Assembly (NCBI GenBank): GCA_934647145.1
Contig: CAKUFB010000100.1
Span: 1 to 8,741 of the forward strand
Direction of reading: 5' to 3'
Length of the DNA stretch: 8,741 nt
DNA from: an uncultured Clostridia bacterium
Lineage (GTDB): Bacteria > Bacillota > Clostridia > Christensenellales > Aristaeellaceae
Made by a program: the position numbers and the translations under genes. A model generated the notes under the pieces. It did not search any database. It had not been told where the DNA came from and saw nothing but the letters and a program-made list of their open reading frames with translations. Numbering within the stretch: position 1 is the first letter of the stretch; each line of letters opens with the position of its first letter. Shown in pieces: positions 1 through 5,817 of this stretch.

Positions 1-19
1 GCAGGGGAAGAAGGGGGGA

Positions 20-87
20 ACGATCGAGAGGCGGCCTTTCTGAGAAAGGCCCCTCTCGAGCTCTCCCGGAAAGCACTTTGATCCGCG
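20..87 (+). repeat. Hairpin repeat E, copy 1
   Basis: This 68-bp element is a long hairpin followed by a conserved tail. The outer stem of 8 bp is at 24-31 with 52-59, an unpaired C is at 32, the inner stem of 8 bp is at 33-40 with 44-51, and the loop is TGA. The tail contains CTCTCCCGGAAAGCACT. It matches copy 2 (6018-6085, opposite strand) at 67 of 68 positions, the only difference being at 78. There is no T-run after the hairpin, so it is not a classic intrinsic terminator. Copies 2 and 4 lie a few bases after stop codons in sense orientation, so copy 1 may follow a plus-strand gene ending to the left of the window. Frame 1 is open from 1 to the TGA at 79-81, but this cannot be called as a gene. 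Confidence 0.85.
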
Positions 88-106
88 AAATAAAAAACTG
101 TATAGT
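78..106 (+). promoter_or_regulatory. Candidate sigma-A promoter, plus strand
   Basis: TTGATC at 78-83 and TATAGT at 101-106 are separated by exactly 17 bp, with an A-rich spacer. This would start a transcript near 112-113. The -35 hexamer lies in the tail of repeat E copy 1, and its second T (position 78) is the one base that differs from copy 2. No plus-strand gene lies downstream before the terminator-like hairpin at 204-239, so the product would be a short RNA. This is motif reading only. Confidence 0.35.
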
Positions 107-112
107 CATGTG

Positions 113-245
113 ATTCCCCGAATGCGGCGTGGTGCAGGGAAGTGCGGAGAGATGCGTTGCTCCTCCTGACAGGGCAGAAAACTCGGTACAGAAAAAAACA
201 TGGACCCCCAGCTCCACGCAGGTGCGCAGAGCTGGGGGTTATCGT
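113..245 (+). ncRNA. Possible short transcript, no recognised family
   Basis: The stretch lies between a plausible promoter (78-106) and a strong hairpin with 11-bp arms (204-239). It contains short local pairing potential such as CCG/CGG around 118-127 and GGAG/CTCC around 156-172. I compared it by eye with SRP RNA, 6S RNA, tmRNA and common riboswitch signatures and recognised none. Open frames across it are short, lack convincing ribosome sites and run into the repeats. It is best treated as a hypothetical RNA of about 130 nt, or as nothing if the promoter is spurious. Confidence 0.2.
192..245. terminator. Strong hairpin, possible bidirectional terminator
   Basis: Perfect 11-bp arms ACCCCCAGCTC (204-214) and GAGCTGGGGGT (229-239) enclose a 14-nt loop. 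On the minus strand the hairpin is followed after 5 nt by a run of seven T (complement of 192-198), which would end read-through from the ABC operon after a 3' untranslated region of about 450 nt. On the plus strand it is followed by TTATCGTTAT, a weaker U-rich tract. The gap before the minus-strand T-run makes efficiency uncertain. Confidence 0.55.
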
Positions 246-268
246 TATAGAATTACATGGAATCGTGC

Positions 269-316
269 GAACCCCTCCGTCACCTTCGGTGACAGCTCCC
301 CTTTCAGGAGAGCCTT
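269..316 (-). repeat. Palindromic repeat module G, copy G1
   Basis: Read on the minus strand this has the plan of two other copies (465-511 and 5683-5730): an imperfect hairpin around CTGAAAGGGGAG, then a short hairpin, then CGGAGGGGTT. The second hairpin here is GTCACC-TTC-GGTGAC (plus strand 279-293). Similar palindromic sequences are widespread between genes in gut Clostridia, which is general knowledge and was not searched. This copy is inverted relative to the neighbouring G2-H2-T2 unit. No coding potential is seen. Confidence 0.65.
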
Positions 317-349
317 GGTCGCGCCGACCATCAATCCGCAGCGCGGATT
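316..349. repeat. Two small adjacent hairpins
   Basis: TGGTCG-CGC-CGACCA (316-330) and AATCCGC-AGC-GCGGATT (333-349) are perfect inverted repeats with 3-nt loops. They fill the space between module G1 and hairpin H1, so almost every base from 269 to 389 lies in a potential stem-loop. No T-runs follow. Confidence 0.5.
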
Positions 350-353
350 CGAA

Positions 354-389
354 GACTTCGGCCGCTTCACTCTATGGCGGCCGACAGTC
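354..389 (+). repeat. Hairpin module H, copy H1
   Basis: Arms 354-365 and 377-389 form 12 bp with one unpaired C at 385, around the 11-nt loop TTCACTCTATG. Three other hairpins (520-554, 5738-5772, 5847-5881) have the same stem length, loop length and TATG loop end, but unrelated stem sequences. The following GAACCGGCGGCAGCA (397-411) recurs after H4. H1 lacks an adjacent full G module and is separated from its T module by an additional GCC/GGC-rich stretch (412-435). Confidence 0.65.
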
Positions 390-435
390 GTCGCCTGAAC
401 CGGCGGCAGCAAAGGGCTGTCGGCACTGCCGACCC

Positions 436-467
436 GGCGGCAGCACCGCATGCAGGCTCAGCCTGCC
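436..467 (+). repeat. Palindrome module T, copy T1
   Basis: This 32-bp module starts with GGCGGCAGCA and ends in the palindrome GCAGGCTCAGCCTGCC (7-bp arms around one C). Four more copies occur at 567-598, 5786-5817, 5895-5926 and 5925-5956. Its last bases overlap the first bases of the next G module, as if modules were joined at CCTCC. Confidence 0.7.
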
Positions 468-598
468 TCCTCTGAAAGGGAAGTCGCCCGCAGCGCGGGC
501 GGTGGGGTTCCAAAACGAAGACCCTGAGGGCTCCAATTTATGGCCCTCAGGGTCGTGTCAGGATGCGCGGCAGCAGGTGGGTGCAGGCTCAGCCTGCC
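465..598 (+). repeat. Complete composite repeat unit G2-H2-T2 (134 bp)
   Basis: Module G2 (465-511) contains CTGAAAGGGAAG, the hairpin CGCCCGC-AGC-GCGGGCG and CGGTGGGGTTCC. Eight bases later comes hairpin H2 (520-554), with perfect 12-bp arms GACCCTGAGGGC/GCCCTCAGGGTC around the 11-nt loop TCCAATTTATG. Twelve bases later comes T2 (567-598). The unit at 5683-5817 has the same order, nearly the same length (135 bp) and nearly the same spacing. No open frame with gene-like features runs through it. It lies downstream of the DUF4340 gene, in the antisense direction to that operon. Confidence 0.8.
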
Positions 599-662
599 GG
601 CAGCAAGGGGAGCCGGGCCCTGCCCGGTCAGAAAAGCCGCCTCTCGAACGTTCCCTGCCGAC
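599..662 (-). repeat. Truncated hairpin repeat E (copy 4) and adjoining stem-loop
   Basis: On the minus strand, 650-628 matches the 5' half of repeat E (CGTTCGAGAGGCGGC, then TTTTCTGA), starting 12 nt after the DUF4340 stop codon. The 3' half is missing. In its place is an unrelated hairpin, CCGGGC-AGG-GCCCGG (plus 613-627). The break coincides with the E loop. This hairpin could stabilise the operon's 3' end, but no T-run follows. A partial GGCAGCA of the T type lies at 599-605. Confidence 0.6.
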
Positions 663-2264
663 TTACTTTTCGGCGAAGGCCTTGAGCGCGTCGATCATGT
701 TGTCGACCTTGTTGCGCTTGATGAGGAACAGGCTCACGCCGTTGCGGCGAACCGCGTAGTAGTCGGAGTTGTACTCGAGGTACTCCACGGTAAACTCGTT
801 CGGCTCGGTGTTGAGCGTGTAGTGCACGGTCAGCGCCACGTCGCCGTCGTAGTAGTAATCGTCGTTCAGCTTGCTGACCTGCATGCCGATGATGGTCTGA
901 TAGAGCGCCTTGAAGTCGTCCTCAGCGATTTCCTCGCCGTCGAAGAAGTAGGTATCGCTGGTTTCCGGCTGGCCGTTCTTGGCGGTCTTCTGCTTGCCGT
1001 CGGCGTCGAGCACCGGCTCGCGGGTGATGCCCAGGGTGTACTTCGCGTCCTTCGAGGTGATTTCCACGCCCTCGACGCGGATGATGTACACGAGGTTGCT
1101 GAACTGGTCGACCAGGTAGCCGGGCTTCACGTTGTCCAGGAAGGCCAGCGTGGAGGCGTCGGCCAGGTAGACGGCGTTCGTGTCGTCGATCTGCACGTAG
1201 ACCTGGTCGCTGCCGCAGTACGCGCCTACCTTAAAGGTGAGGGACTTGTCGGCGTTGTCGGTGGCGTAAATCGTGTAGCGGGGCGCGTCGAGGCCCGCCT
1301 CGGGCAGCTCGGACACCTCGCCCGCGTAGGACTTGATCGCGAGCGCCAGGATGCCGTCCATGATCTCGGTCACGCGCTCGCTGTTCACGTCGTAGCGGAA
1401 GGGCTGCACCATCACCAGCGAGGAGATGGAGACCGTGCTTTCGCCCTCGGTCAGGTAGCGCACCTCGACGGGGTCGCCCTGGGCGGGGGTAATCACAAAG
1501 TCCTGAATCTCGGTATTCGCGGAGAAGGGCGCCGCGAAGCTGACCACATGCAGGTCAAGGCGGCTCTTGCTGAACAGCTCGACCGGGCGGGAGTAGATGT
1601 GGTACACATCCCTGCCGCCTTCAAGCGCCATGTAGTAGCCGGTCGAGGCGGGCACCGGGTCGCCGTAGCGCCAGGTTTCGCTCGTGCCGTCCAGGTAGGT
1701 CATCGTGACCTTGATCGCCGGATCGGTCAGGCCGTACTTGGCCAGATCCTGCGCGTTCGACTCCACCAGGCTGGAGGCGGTCATGTTGGCCGCGTAGCTC
1801 AGGATGCTGGAGACGGTCGAGTCGTTCATCGGGTAGGCGCTGTTGCCCGCCAGAATGCCGCTGCCCACCGAGTCGGCGGAAACGGGGGTTTCGCCCTCGG
1901 GCGTGTTCTCGGCGATGAGCGCCTTGAGCTCGTCCGGTGTGCGGTTCTTGGTGTAGATCAGGGTATAGGCTTCCTCGCCGCGCTTTTGCACGGTCAGGCG
2001 ATCCACGTCGGCCATGTCGCGGGAGACCACCTTGACGGTGTTGTCCGGAGCCTTCGTGGCCTCAGCCTCCTGCCGCTCGGGCTTGATCTGCCCCGAGAGG
2101 TAGTACGCGCCGAAGGCCGCAGCCAGCACAACCGCCAGGAGGATCACCGACAGCCAAAGCTTCTTCTTGCCGCCCTTGCCGCTCGTGGAGCCGCTCTTTT
2201 TGCCGCGCAGCTCCTCGGCGCTCTGCAGGTTCGACAGGCGCTTTTTGTTGTCGTTATTCTCCAT
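663..2264 (-). CDS. DUF4340 domain-containing protein, membrane-anchored
   Basis: This is a 533-aa protein. Residues 1-36 are polar and basic, residues 37-57 form one transmembrane segment, and the rest should lie outside the membrane. Two stretches resemble each other and the DUF4340 pattern. The first, residues about 175-232, begins YGLTDPAIKVTMTY and continues with a GD turn and a YY strand. The second is residues about 322-377, starting with GLDAPRYTIY. A third, weaker one is at about 480-529. The start ATG overlaps the last base of the preceding stop (TAATG), and GAGGAGG lies 8 nt upstream, which fixes the start. As last gene of the ABC operon, the protein is inferred to be an extracytoplasmic partner of the transporter. 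DUF4340 has no established biochemical function and I assign none. The family call is fairly sure; the third repeat is tentative. Confidence 0.85.
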   Translation of the reverse strand: MENNDNKKRLSNLQSAEELRGKKSGSTSGKGGKKKLWLSVILLAVVLAAAFGAYYLSGQIKPERQEAEATKAPDNTVKVVSRDMADVDRLTVQKRGEEAYTLIYTKNRTPDELKALIAENTPEGETPVSADSVGSGILAGNSAYPMNDSTVSSILSYAANMTASSLVESNAQDLAKYGLTDPAIKVTMTYLDGTSETWRYGDPVPASTGYYMALEGGRDVYHIYSRPVELFSKSRLDLHVVSFAAPFSANTEIQDFVITPAQGDPVEVRYLTEGESTVSISSLVMVQPFRYDVNSERVTEIMDGILALAIKSYAGEVSELPEAGLDAPRYTIYATDNADKSLTFKVGAYCGSDQVYVQIDDTNAVYLADASTLAFLDNVKPGYLVDQFSNLVYIIRVEGVEITSKDAKYTLGITREPVLDADGKQKTAKNGQPETSDTYFFDGEEIAEDDFKALYQTIIGMQVSKLNDDYYYDGDVALTVHYTLNTEPNEFTVEYLEYNSDYYAVRRNGVSLFLIKRNKVDNMIDALKAFAEK

Positions 2265-3754
2265 TACAGACGCCTCCTCTTCACCCAGACCACGACGCCC
2301 GCGATCAGGAAGATGAGCGGGATGGCGATGACGACGATGGCCGCCAGCGTCCAGGCCGTCGCGCTGTCCGGAATGCGCAGGGTGGTGTCGGCGATGGTCT
2401 TGGAGTAGACCGACACAGACACATTGCGGTTGACCAGCCAGTTCATCAGGGACATGGTGAAGTCCATGTTGTAGCTGTAGTTGAGCAGGCTGGTATCCGC
2501 CATGGTGTAGTAGTTGCTCAGAAGGGCGATGCGAATATCCCTGTTCGAATCATAGGTCTTGGTCTTCTCGTCGTAGTAGGTTCTGGACGCGGTCTGCGCC
2601 AGGATCTTGGCGCCGGGCAGGCTGACCTCGTCGCCGCTTTGCACGGTGGCCTTGCTGGAGGAGGTCAGGATGTTGGTGTAGGTCATGCCGCTTTCAGGCA
2701 TCTCAACCGGCGCGATCGGGCGGCAGTTGGGCATGCACAGGTACTTCTTGTCGGTCACCAGCTGGGCGGTGACCTCGTGCTCGGCGTCCATGTTGGGCAC
2801 CAGCATGTAGGTGGCGCTGGTCCAGTTGGAGGAAGCGGACTCGGCCTCGATCACCTGGCCGTCCTCATAGGACAGGCCGTAATAGGCCAGCAGCTTCATG
2901 AAGTTGACCAGGGGGGTCTTGTCCACGTCGTAGCTCAGGCTGAAGAGCAGCCGGCCGCCCTTGTCCATCCAGGCGCGGATGGTCTCATACTGCTCGTCGG
3001 TCAGGTCGCGCCTGGGGTCGATGACGATCATCGTGTCGCCCGCCTCCAGCTCGACGTCGGTCGCGGTCATGTCCAGCGTGGCCACGTCGTAGTTCTCGTT
3101 CTTCATCTGGTCGGCGAAGACGGTGCAGTACTTGGTGGAGTCCAGCTCGTCATGCCCGGTCAGGAAGAACACGCGGGGCGTGCTCTCGCTGCTCACGTAC
3201 AGCAGCGCGCTGGTCAGGCGGTTTTCGGCCACGAACACCTGCTGGGTCGTGTTGGTGAAGTAGCTGGTGTAGGAGGAGTACAGATCGGCGTAGGGCACGT
3301 ACTTGACGCGGGTTTCGTCCGCGTTGGTCACGATCAGCGAGCCCTCGGACACGTTCGAGGTGCCCGCGTACTTGGTGATCAGGGTGGGGTTGGTCTCGGG
3401 GTTAATGTTCTCCACCCTGACGTGCTTGTTGAGGGCGTGGTACTTGTTCACGATCTCCTCCAGCTGAATGCGGGTGCTGCTGGAGGTGCCGTCGCGGAAG
3501 ATGGTGTAGACGCGCACGTCCTGATCGAGGTCCTTCAGCACCTGATAGGTCGCGTCGGAGAAATCGGTCACCTTGGTCGCGGTCAGGTCGATCGACAGCG
3601 CCCAGTTTTTTTCAATCGCGCCCGCAGCCACGTTGAGCAGGATTACCGCGACCAGCACCACCGCAATCAGAATCGCGGTGAAGGTGCCGTAGCGCATCTT
3701 GGAACGTCCCAGCAGGGACGTCAGGCTGAATTTCTTTTTCTCTTGCTTGTTCAT
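2264..3754 (-). CDS. GldG-like ABC transporter auxiliary protein
   Basis: This is a 496-aa protein with a basic N-terminus, a transmembrane segment at about 24-46, a long extracytoplasmic domain, and a second transmembrane segment at about 467-490 ending in KRRRL. The layout, the motif VFFLTGHDE (about 195-203) and a later strand MIVIDPRRDLTDEQ match the GldG/ABC auxiliary family. In Bacteroidetes, GldG works with GldA and GldF in gliding. In Firmicutes the same trio occurs without gliding and its role is unknown. Two starts are possible: a TTG at 3763 overlapping the upstream TGA, or the ATG at 3754 with GAGGG 9 nt before it. I chose the ATG because it is the standard codon and has good spacing. 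The gene is followed without a gap by the DUF4340 gene. Substrate and partner specificity cannot be read from sequence. Confidence 0.85.
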   Translation of the reverse strand: MNKQEKKKFSLTSLLGRSKMRYGTFTAILIAVVLVAVILLNVAAGAIEKNWALSIDLTATKVTDFSDATYQVLKDLDQDVRVYTIFRDGTSSSTRIQLEEIVNKYHALNKHVRVENINPETNPTLITKYAGTSNVSEGSLIVTNADETRVKYVPYADLYSSYTSYFTNTTQQVFVAENRLTSALLYVSSESTPRVFFLTGHDELDSTKYCTVFADQMKNENYDVATLDMTATDVELEAGDTMIVIDPRRDLTDEQYETIRAWMDKGGRLLFSLSYDVDKTPLVNFMKLLAYYGLSYEDGQVIEAESASSNWTSATYMLVPNMDAEHEVTAQLVTDKKYLCMPNCRPIAPVEMPESGMTYTNILTSSSKATVQSGDEVSLPGAKILAQTASRTYYDEKTKTYDSNRDIRIALLSNYYTMADTSLLNYSYNMDFTMSLMNWLVNRNVSVSVYSKTIADTTLRIPDSATAWTLAAIVVIAIPLIFLIAGVVVWVKRRRL

Positions 3755-3759
3755 AGCGA

Positions 3760-4485
3760 TCAACCCTCACTCCATCTTCTCTTGTCGATCACTCGCACCG
3801 CCAGGAACAGTATCACAAAGCAGAACGAGACATAATACAGGACGTTGGCAAAGCTCAGAATGCCGGCGGTGAAGTCATAGTAGCGCTTGTACAGCGACAT
3901 CCAGCTCAGCACGGTGTTGAGGTTGATAAAGCCGAGGGTCGGGATGGTGAGCGAGGAGGACAGCGACTCGAGAATCTGCAGCAGCAGGTTCGCGCCGAAG
4001 GTCAGCACGGCGGCGGAGACCTGGTTCTCGGTCAGCGCGCTCATCAGCACGCCGATGGACACGTAGCAGCAGCCCACCAGGAAGAAGCCCAGGTAGTTGC
4101 TCACGATCATGCCCGGATAGGGGGTCGAGTAGCAGCAGATAATCACCACGTAGATCAGCATGACCACCATGGTGGCGAACAGCACGGTCGCGGCGGCCAG
4201 GAACTTGCCCACGACGATCTGGCCGATCGAAAGCGGCGAGGTCAGCAGCAGCTGGTCGGACTTGGTGCGCTTTTCCTCGCTCAGAAGGCGCATGGTCAGG
4301 ATGGGCATGACCAGCATGAACAGGTAAATCATGTTGCCGAACAGCGTTTCCAGGCTGGAGGAGGAGGACGCGATGTTGTACAGGAAGAAGAACACGCCTC
4401 CGCACAGCAGGAATACGCCCATAAACACGTATCCGATCGGGGTCAAGAAGTAGTTTTGCACTTCACGTTTCCAAATGGCGAGCAT
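3760..4485 (-). CDS. ABC-2 type permease (GldF-like)
   Basis: This is a 241-aa integral membrane protein with about six hydrophobic segments, near residues 16-37, 50-66, 93-118, 128-149, 157-172 and 213-231. The sequence MRLLSEEKRTKSDQLLLTSP (65-84), between the second and third segments, is the characteristic cytoplasmic motif of the GldF/ABC-2 permease group and is likely the contact with the ATPase. The N-terminal IWKREVQNYFLTPIGYVF is also family-like. The length is typical. The ATG is 5 nt after the stop of the ATPase gene and its ribosome site (GGGGAGG) lies inside that gene's end, so translation is probably coupled. It is inferred to form the membrane channel, as a dimer, with the ATPase encoded upstream. 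The substrate is unknown. Confidence 0.88.
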   Translation of the reverse strand: MLAIWKREVQNYFLTPIGYVFMGVFLLCGGVFFFLYNIASSSSSLETLFGNMIYLFMLVMPILTMRLLSEEKRTKSDQLLLTSPLSIGQIVVGKFLAAATVLFATMVVMLIYVVIICCYSTPYPGMIVSNYLGFFLVGCCYVSIGVLMSALTENQVSAAVLTFGANLLLQILESLSSSLTIPTLGFINLNTVLSWMSLYKRYYDFTAGILSFANVLYYVSFCFVILFLAVRVIDKRRWSEG

Positions 4486-4490
4486 GTTCT

Positions 4491-5435
4491 TTATTCCTCC
4501 CCTTTGTCAGTGGTCAGCTGCAGGAAAATATCCTCCAGCTCGATGTCCATCGGCCTGAGCATCAGGATGGGATAGCCCAGCTTGCTAAGCGTAGTGAACA
4601 GCGGACGGCGGATGTCGGTGTTGCGGTCGGACTCGACCAGGAAATCGAAGGTGCCGGGCTCCTTCACGCCCATCTGATCGACGCTGCGCGCGCCGGGGAT
4701 GTCGTGAATCGCCTTGTACACCTCGCGCTCCGGGCCGGCCACGCGCAGGCGGAAGCGGAAGGTGTCCGAAATGTTGCGGGTCAGGTTTTCCAGCGTGTCC
4801 TGCGCCACAATCGTGCCGTTGTTGATGATGACCACGCGCTCGCACACGTCGGCCACCTCGTGCAGGATGTGGCTGGACAGCACCACCGTGTGATCCTCGC
4901 CCAGCTCCTTGATGAGCTTTCGGATCTCGATGATCTGCTTGGGGTCGAGGCCGACGGTCGGCTCGTCCATGATGACCACCTCGGGGTTGCCAATCAGCGC
5001 CTGCGCCATGCCCACGCGCTGCTTGTAGCCCTTGGACAGGTTCTTAATCAGGCGGGAGCGCACGTCGGTGATGCGGATGAGCTCGGTGATGTCGTCCAGG
5101 TGCGTCTTGACGTAGGACTTCTTCACGTCCTTGATCGCGCACACGAACCGCAGGTACTCGTCCACCGTCATGTCCATGTACAGCGGCGGAATCTCCGGCA
5201 GGTAGCCGATGTGGCGCTTGGCCTCGCGCGGCTCCTCCAGGATGTCGTGCCCGTCGATCAGCACGCGGCCCGATGTGGCCGACAGGTAGCCGGTCACGAT
5301 GTTCATCGTCGTGCTCTTGCCCGCGCCGTTGCGGCCCAGAAAGCCCAGGATCTCGCCCTTCTTAATGGTAAAGGAGGCGTCCTTTACGGCCCATTTGTTG
5401 CCGTATTTTTTTGATACGTTTTGAATCTCAATCAT
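4491..5435 (-). CDS. ABC transporter ATP-binding protein (GldA-like)
   Basis: This is a 314-aa ATPase. Walker A GRNGAGKST is at 34-42, the Q-loop region GYLPE at 77-81 (Glu where most ABC proteins have Gln, as is common in the GldA-type group), the signature LSKGYKQR at 133-140, Walker B VVIMDEPT at 153-160, and the switch histidine in SSHIL at H189. A C-terminal extension of about 90 residues is typical of ABC-2 exporters. An upstream in-frame TTG/GTG-type start would place the -10 box inside the gene, so the ATG at 5435 is chosen; it is preceded by AAAGGAGAGG. It powers transport by the permease encoded 5 nt downstream. As first gene of the operon it lies behind the promoter at 5469-5497 with its possible Pho-type box. 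Confidence 0.93.
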   Translation of the reverse strand: MIEIQNVSKKYGNKWAVKDASFTIKKGEILGFLGRNGAGKSTTMNIVTGYLSATSGRVLIDGHDILEEPREAKRHIGYLPEIPPLYMDMTVDEYLRFVCAIKDVKKSYVKTHLDDITELIRITDVRSRLIKNLSKGYKQRVGMAQALIGNPEVVIMDEPTVGLDPKQIIEIRKLIKELGEDHTVVLSSHILHEVADVCERVVIINNGTIVAQDTLENLTRNISDTFRFRLRVAGPEREVYKAIHDIPGARSVDQMGVKEPGTFDFLVESDRNTDIRRPLFTTLSKLGYPILMLRPMDIELEDIFLQLTTDKGEE

Positions 5436-5468
5436 GTCAGGGTGTCCTCTCCTTTCTCTCTGCGCACT

Positions 5469-5497
5469 ATTATAACACAAAATACACAGTAAGGGAT
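5469..5497 (-). promoter_or_regulatory. Promoter of the ABC operon
   Basis: On the minus strand a perfect TATAAT (5474-5469) is preceded by TGT, giving an extended -10. At 17-bp spacing the -35 position reads ATCCCT, a poor match to TTGACA. Transcription would start near 5462, leaving a leader of about 27 nt that holds AAAGGAGAGG before the ATG at 5435. A weak -35 with a strong -10 suits activation by a factor bound just upstream. Confidence 0.7.
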
Positions 5498-5523
5498 TAA
5501 ACGGTCTGTGAACAAATTATGAA
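5496..5523 (-). promoter_or_regulatory. Possible PhoP/PhoB-type direct-repeat box
   Basis: On the minus strand three hexamers lie 11 bp apart: TTCATA (5523-5518), TTCACA (5512-5507) and TTTAAT (5501-5496). PhoP in Bacillus and PhoB-like regulators in Clostridia bind direct hexamers of the form TTNACA with 5-bp gaps, so the first two fit well and the third partly. The third overlaps the -35 position of the ABC operon promoter, where an activator of the OmpR family would be expected. This is motif inference, and short AT-rich repeats can arise by chance. Confidence 0.35.
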
Positions 5524-5540
5524 CAGTGCCGGCAGGGTTA

Positions 5541-5601
5541 CGCTGGGGAGGCCGCCTTTTTGAAAAAGGCGCCTCCCCAGACCTCTCCCGGAAAACACTT
5601 A
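5541..5601 (+). repeat. Hairpin repeat E, copy 3 (diverged)
   Basis: This has the same architecture as copies 1 and 2: an 8-bp outer stem (5544-5551 with 5572-5579), an unpaired C at 5552, an 8-bp inner stem (5553-5560 with 5564-5571), loop TGA, then the tail CTCTCCCGGAAAACACTT. Four base pairs differ from copy 1 and every one is compensated. It lies upstream of the ABC promoter, pointing away from that operon, so unlike copies 2 and 4 it does not follow a gene end in sense. Confidence 0.8.
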
Positions 5602-5682
5602 GAATACCGCAACCTTATTTCCCTGTGACCGGCAAATTGTTTCCAGTCGTTTTCTCTCACGCAGTTTTTCGCATACAAAAAA

Positions 5683-5817
5683 GCCTCCCCTGAAAGGGGA
5701 GGTGACTGCGAAGCAGGCGGTGGGGTTCCGAAGCGCAAGCCCTGAGGGCTTCAATTTATGGCCCTCAGGGCTGTCGATAGAACCCGCGGCAGCAAGTGGG
5801 TGCAGGCTCAGCCTGCC
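5683..5817 (+). repeat. Complete composite repeat unit G3-H3-T3 (135 bp)
   Basis: Module G3 (5683-5730) has the hairpin CCTCCCC-TGAAA-GGGGAGG, then CTGC-GAA-GCAG, then CGGTGGGGTTCC. After 7 bp, H3 (5738-5772) has perfect 12-bp arms AGCCCTGAGGGC/GCCCTCAGGGCT with loop TTCAATTTATG. After 13 bp, T3 (5786-5817) ends in GCAGGCTCAGCCTGCC. It aligns end to end with 465-598. Differences in the H stem are compensated (AG/CT against GA/TC at the base). Confidence 0.8.

Noticed and set aside
20..60. Repeat E hairpin as an intrinsic terminator
   Set aside because: The stem is strong and two copies follow stop codons, but no T-run follows any copy; kept as a structured repeat only.
1..81. 3' end of a plus-strand gene (frame 1 open to TGA at 79-81)
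   Set aside because: Too short to judge, and most of it is repeat E; the same peptide arises from a shadow frame of copy 2, so it is not evidence of coding.
142..759. Plus-strand open frame of 205 codons across the left repeat tract
   Set aside because: It crosses several palindromic modules and runs into the antisense of the DUF4340 gene; no ribosome site and no protein-like pattern.
540..2408. 622-codon plus-strand open frame opposite the DUF4340 gene
   Set aside because: Antisense shadow with biased composition, no domain and no ribosome site; it starts inside hairpin H2.
2639..3835. 398-codon plus-strand open frame opposite the GldG-like gene
   Set aside because: Antisense shadow rich in GH, VG and LV dipeptides; the minus-strand gene has clear family motifs, membrane anchors and tight operon spacing.
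5436..5480. Upstream extension of the ABC ATPase start (15 extra residues)
   Set aside because: It would put the start codon upstream of the -10 box; the ATG at 5435 starts the canonical MIEIQNVSKKYG and has a ribosome site.
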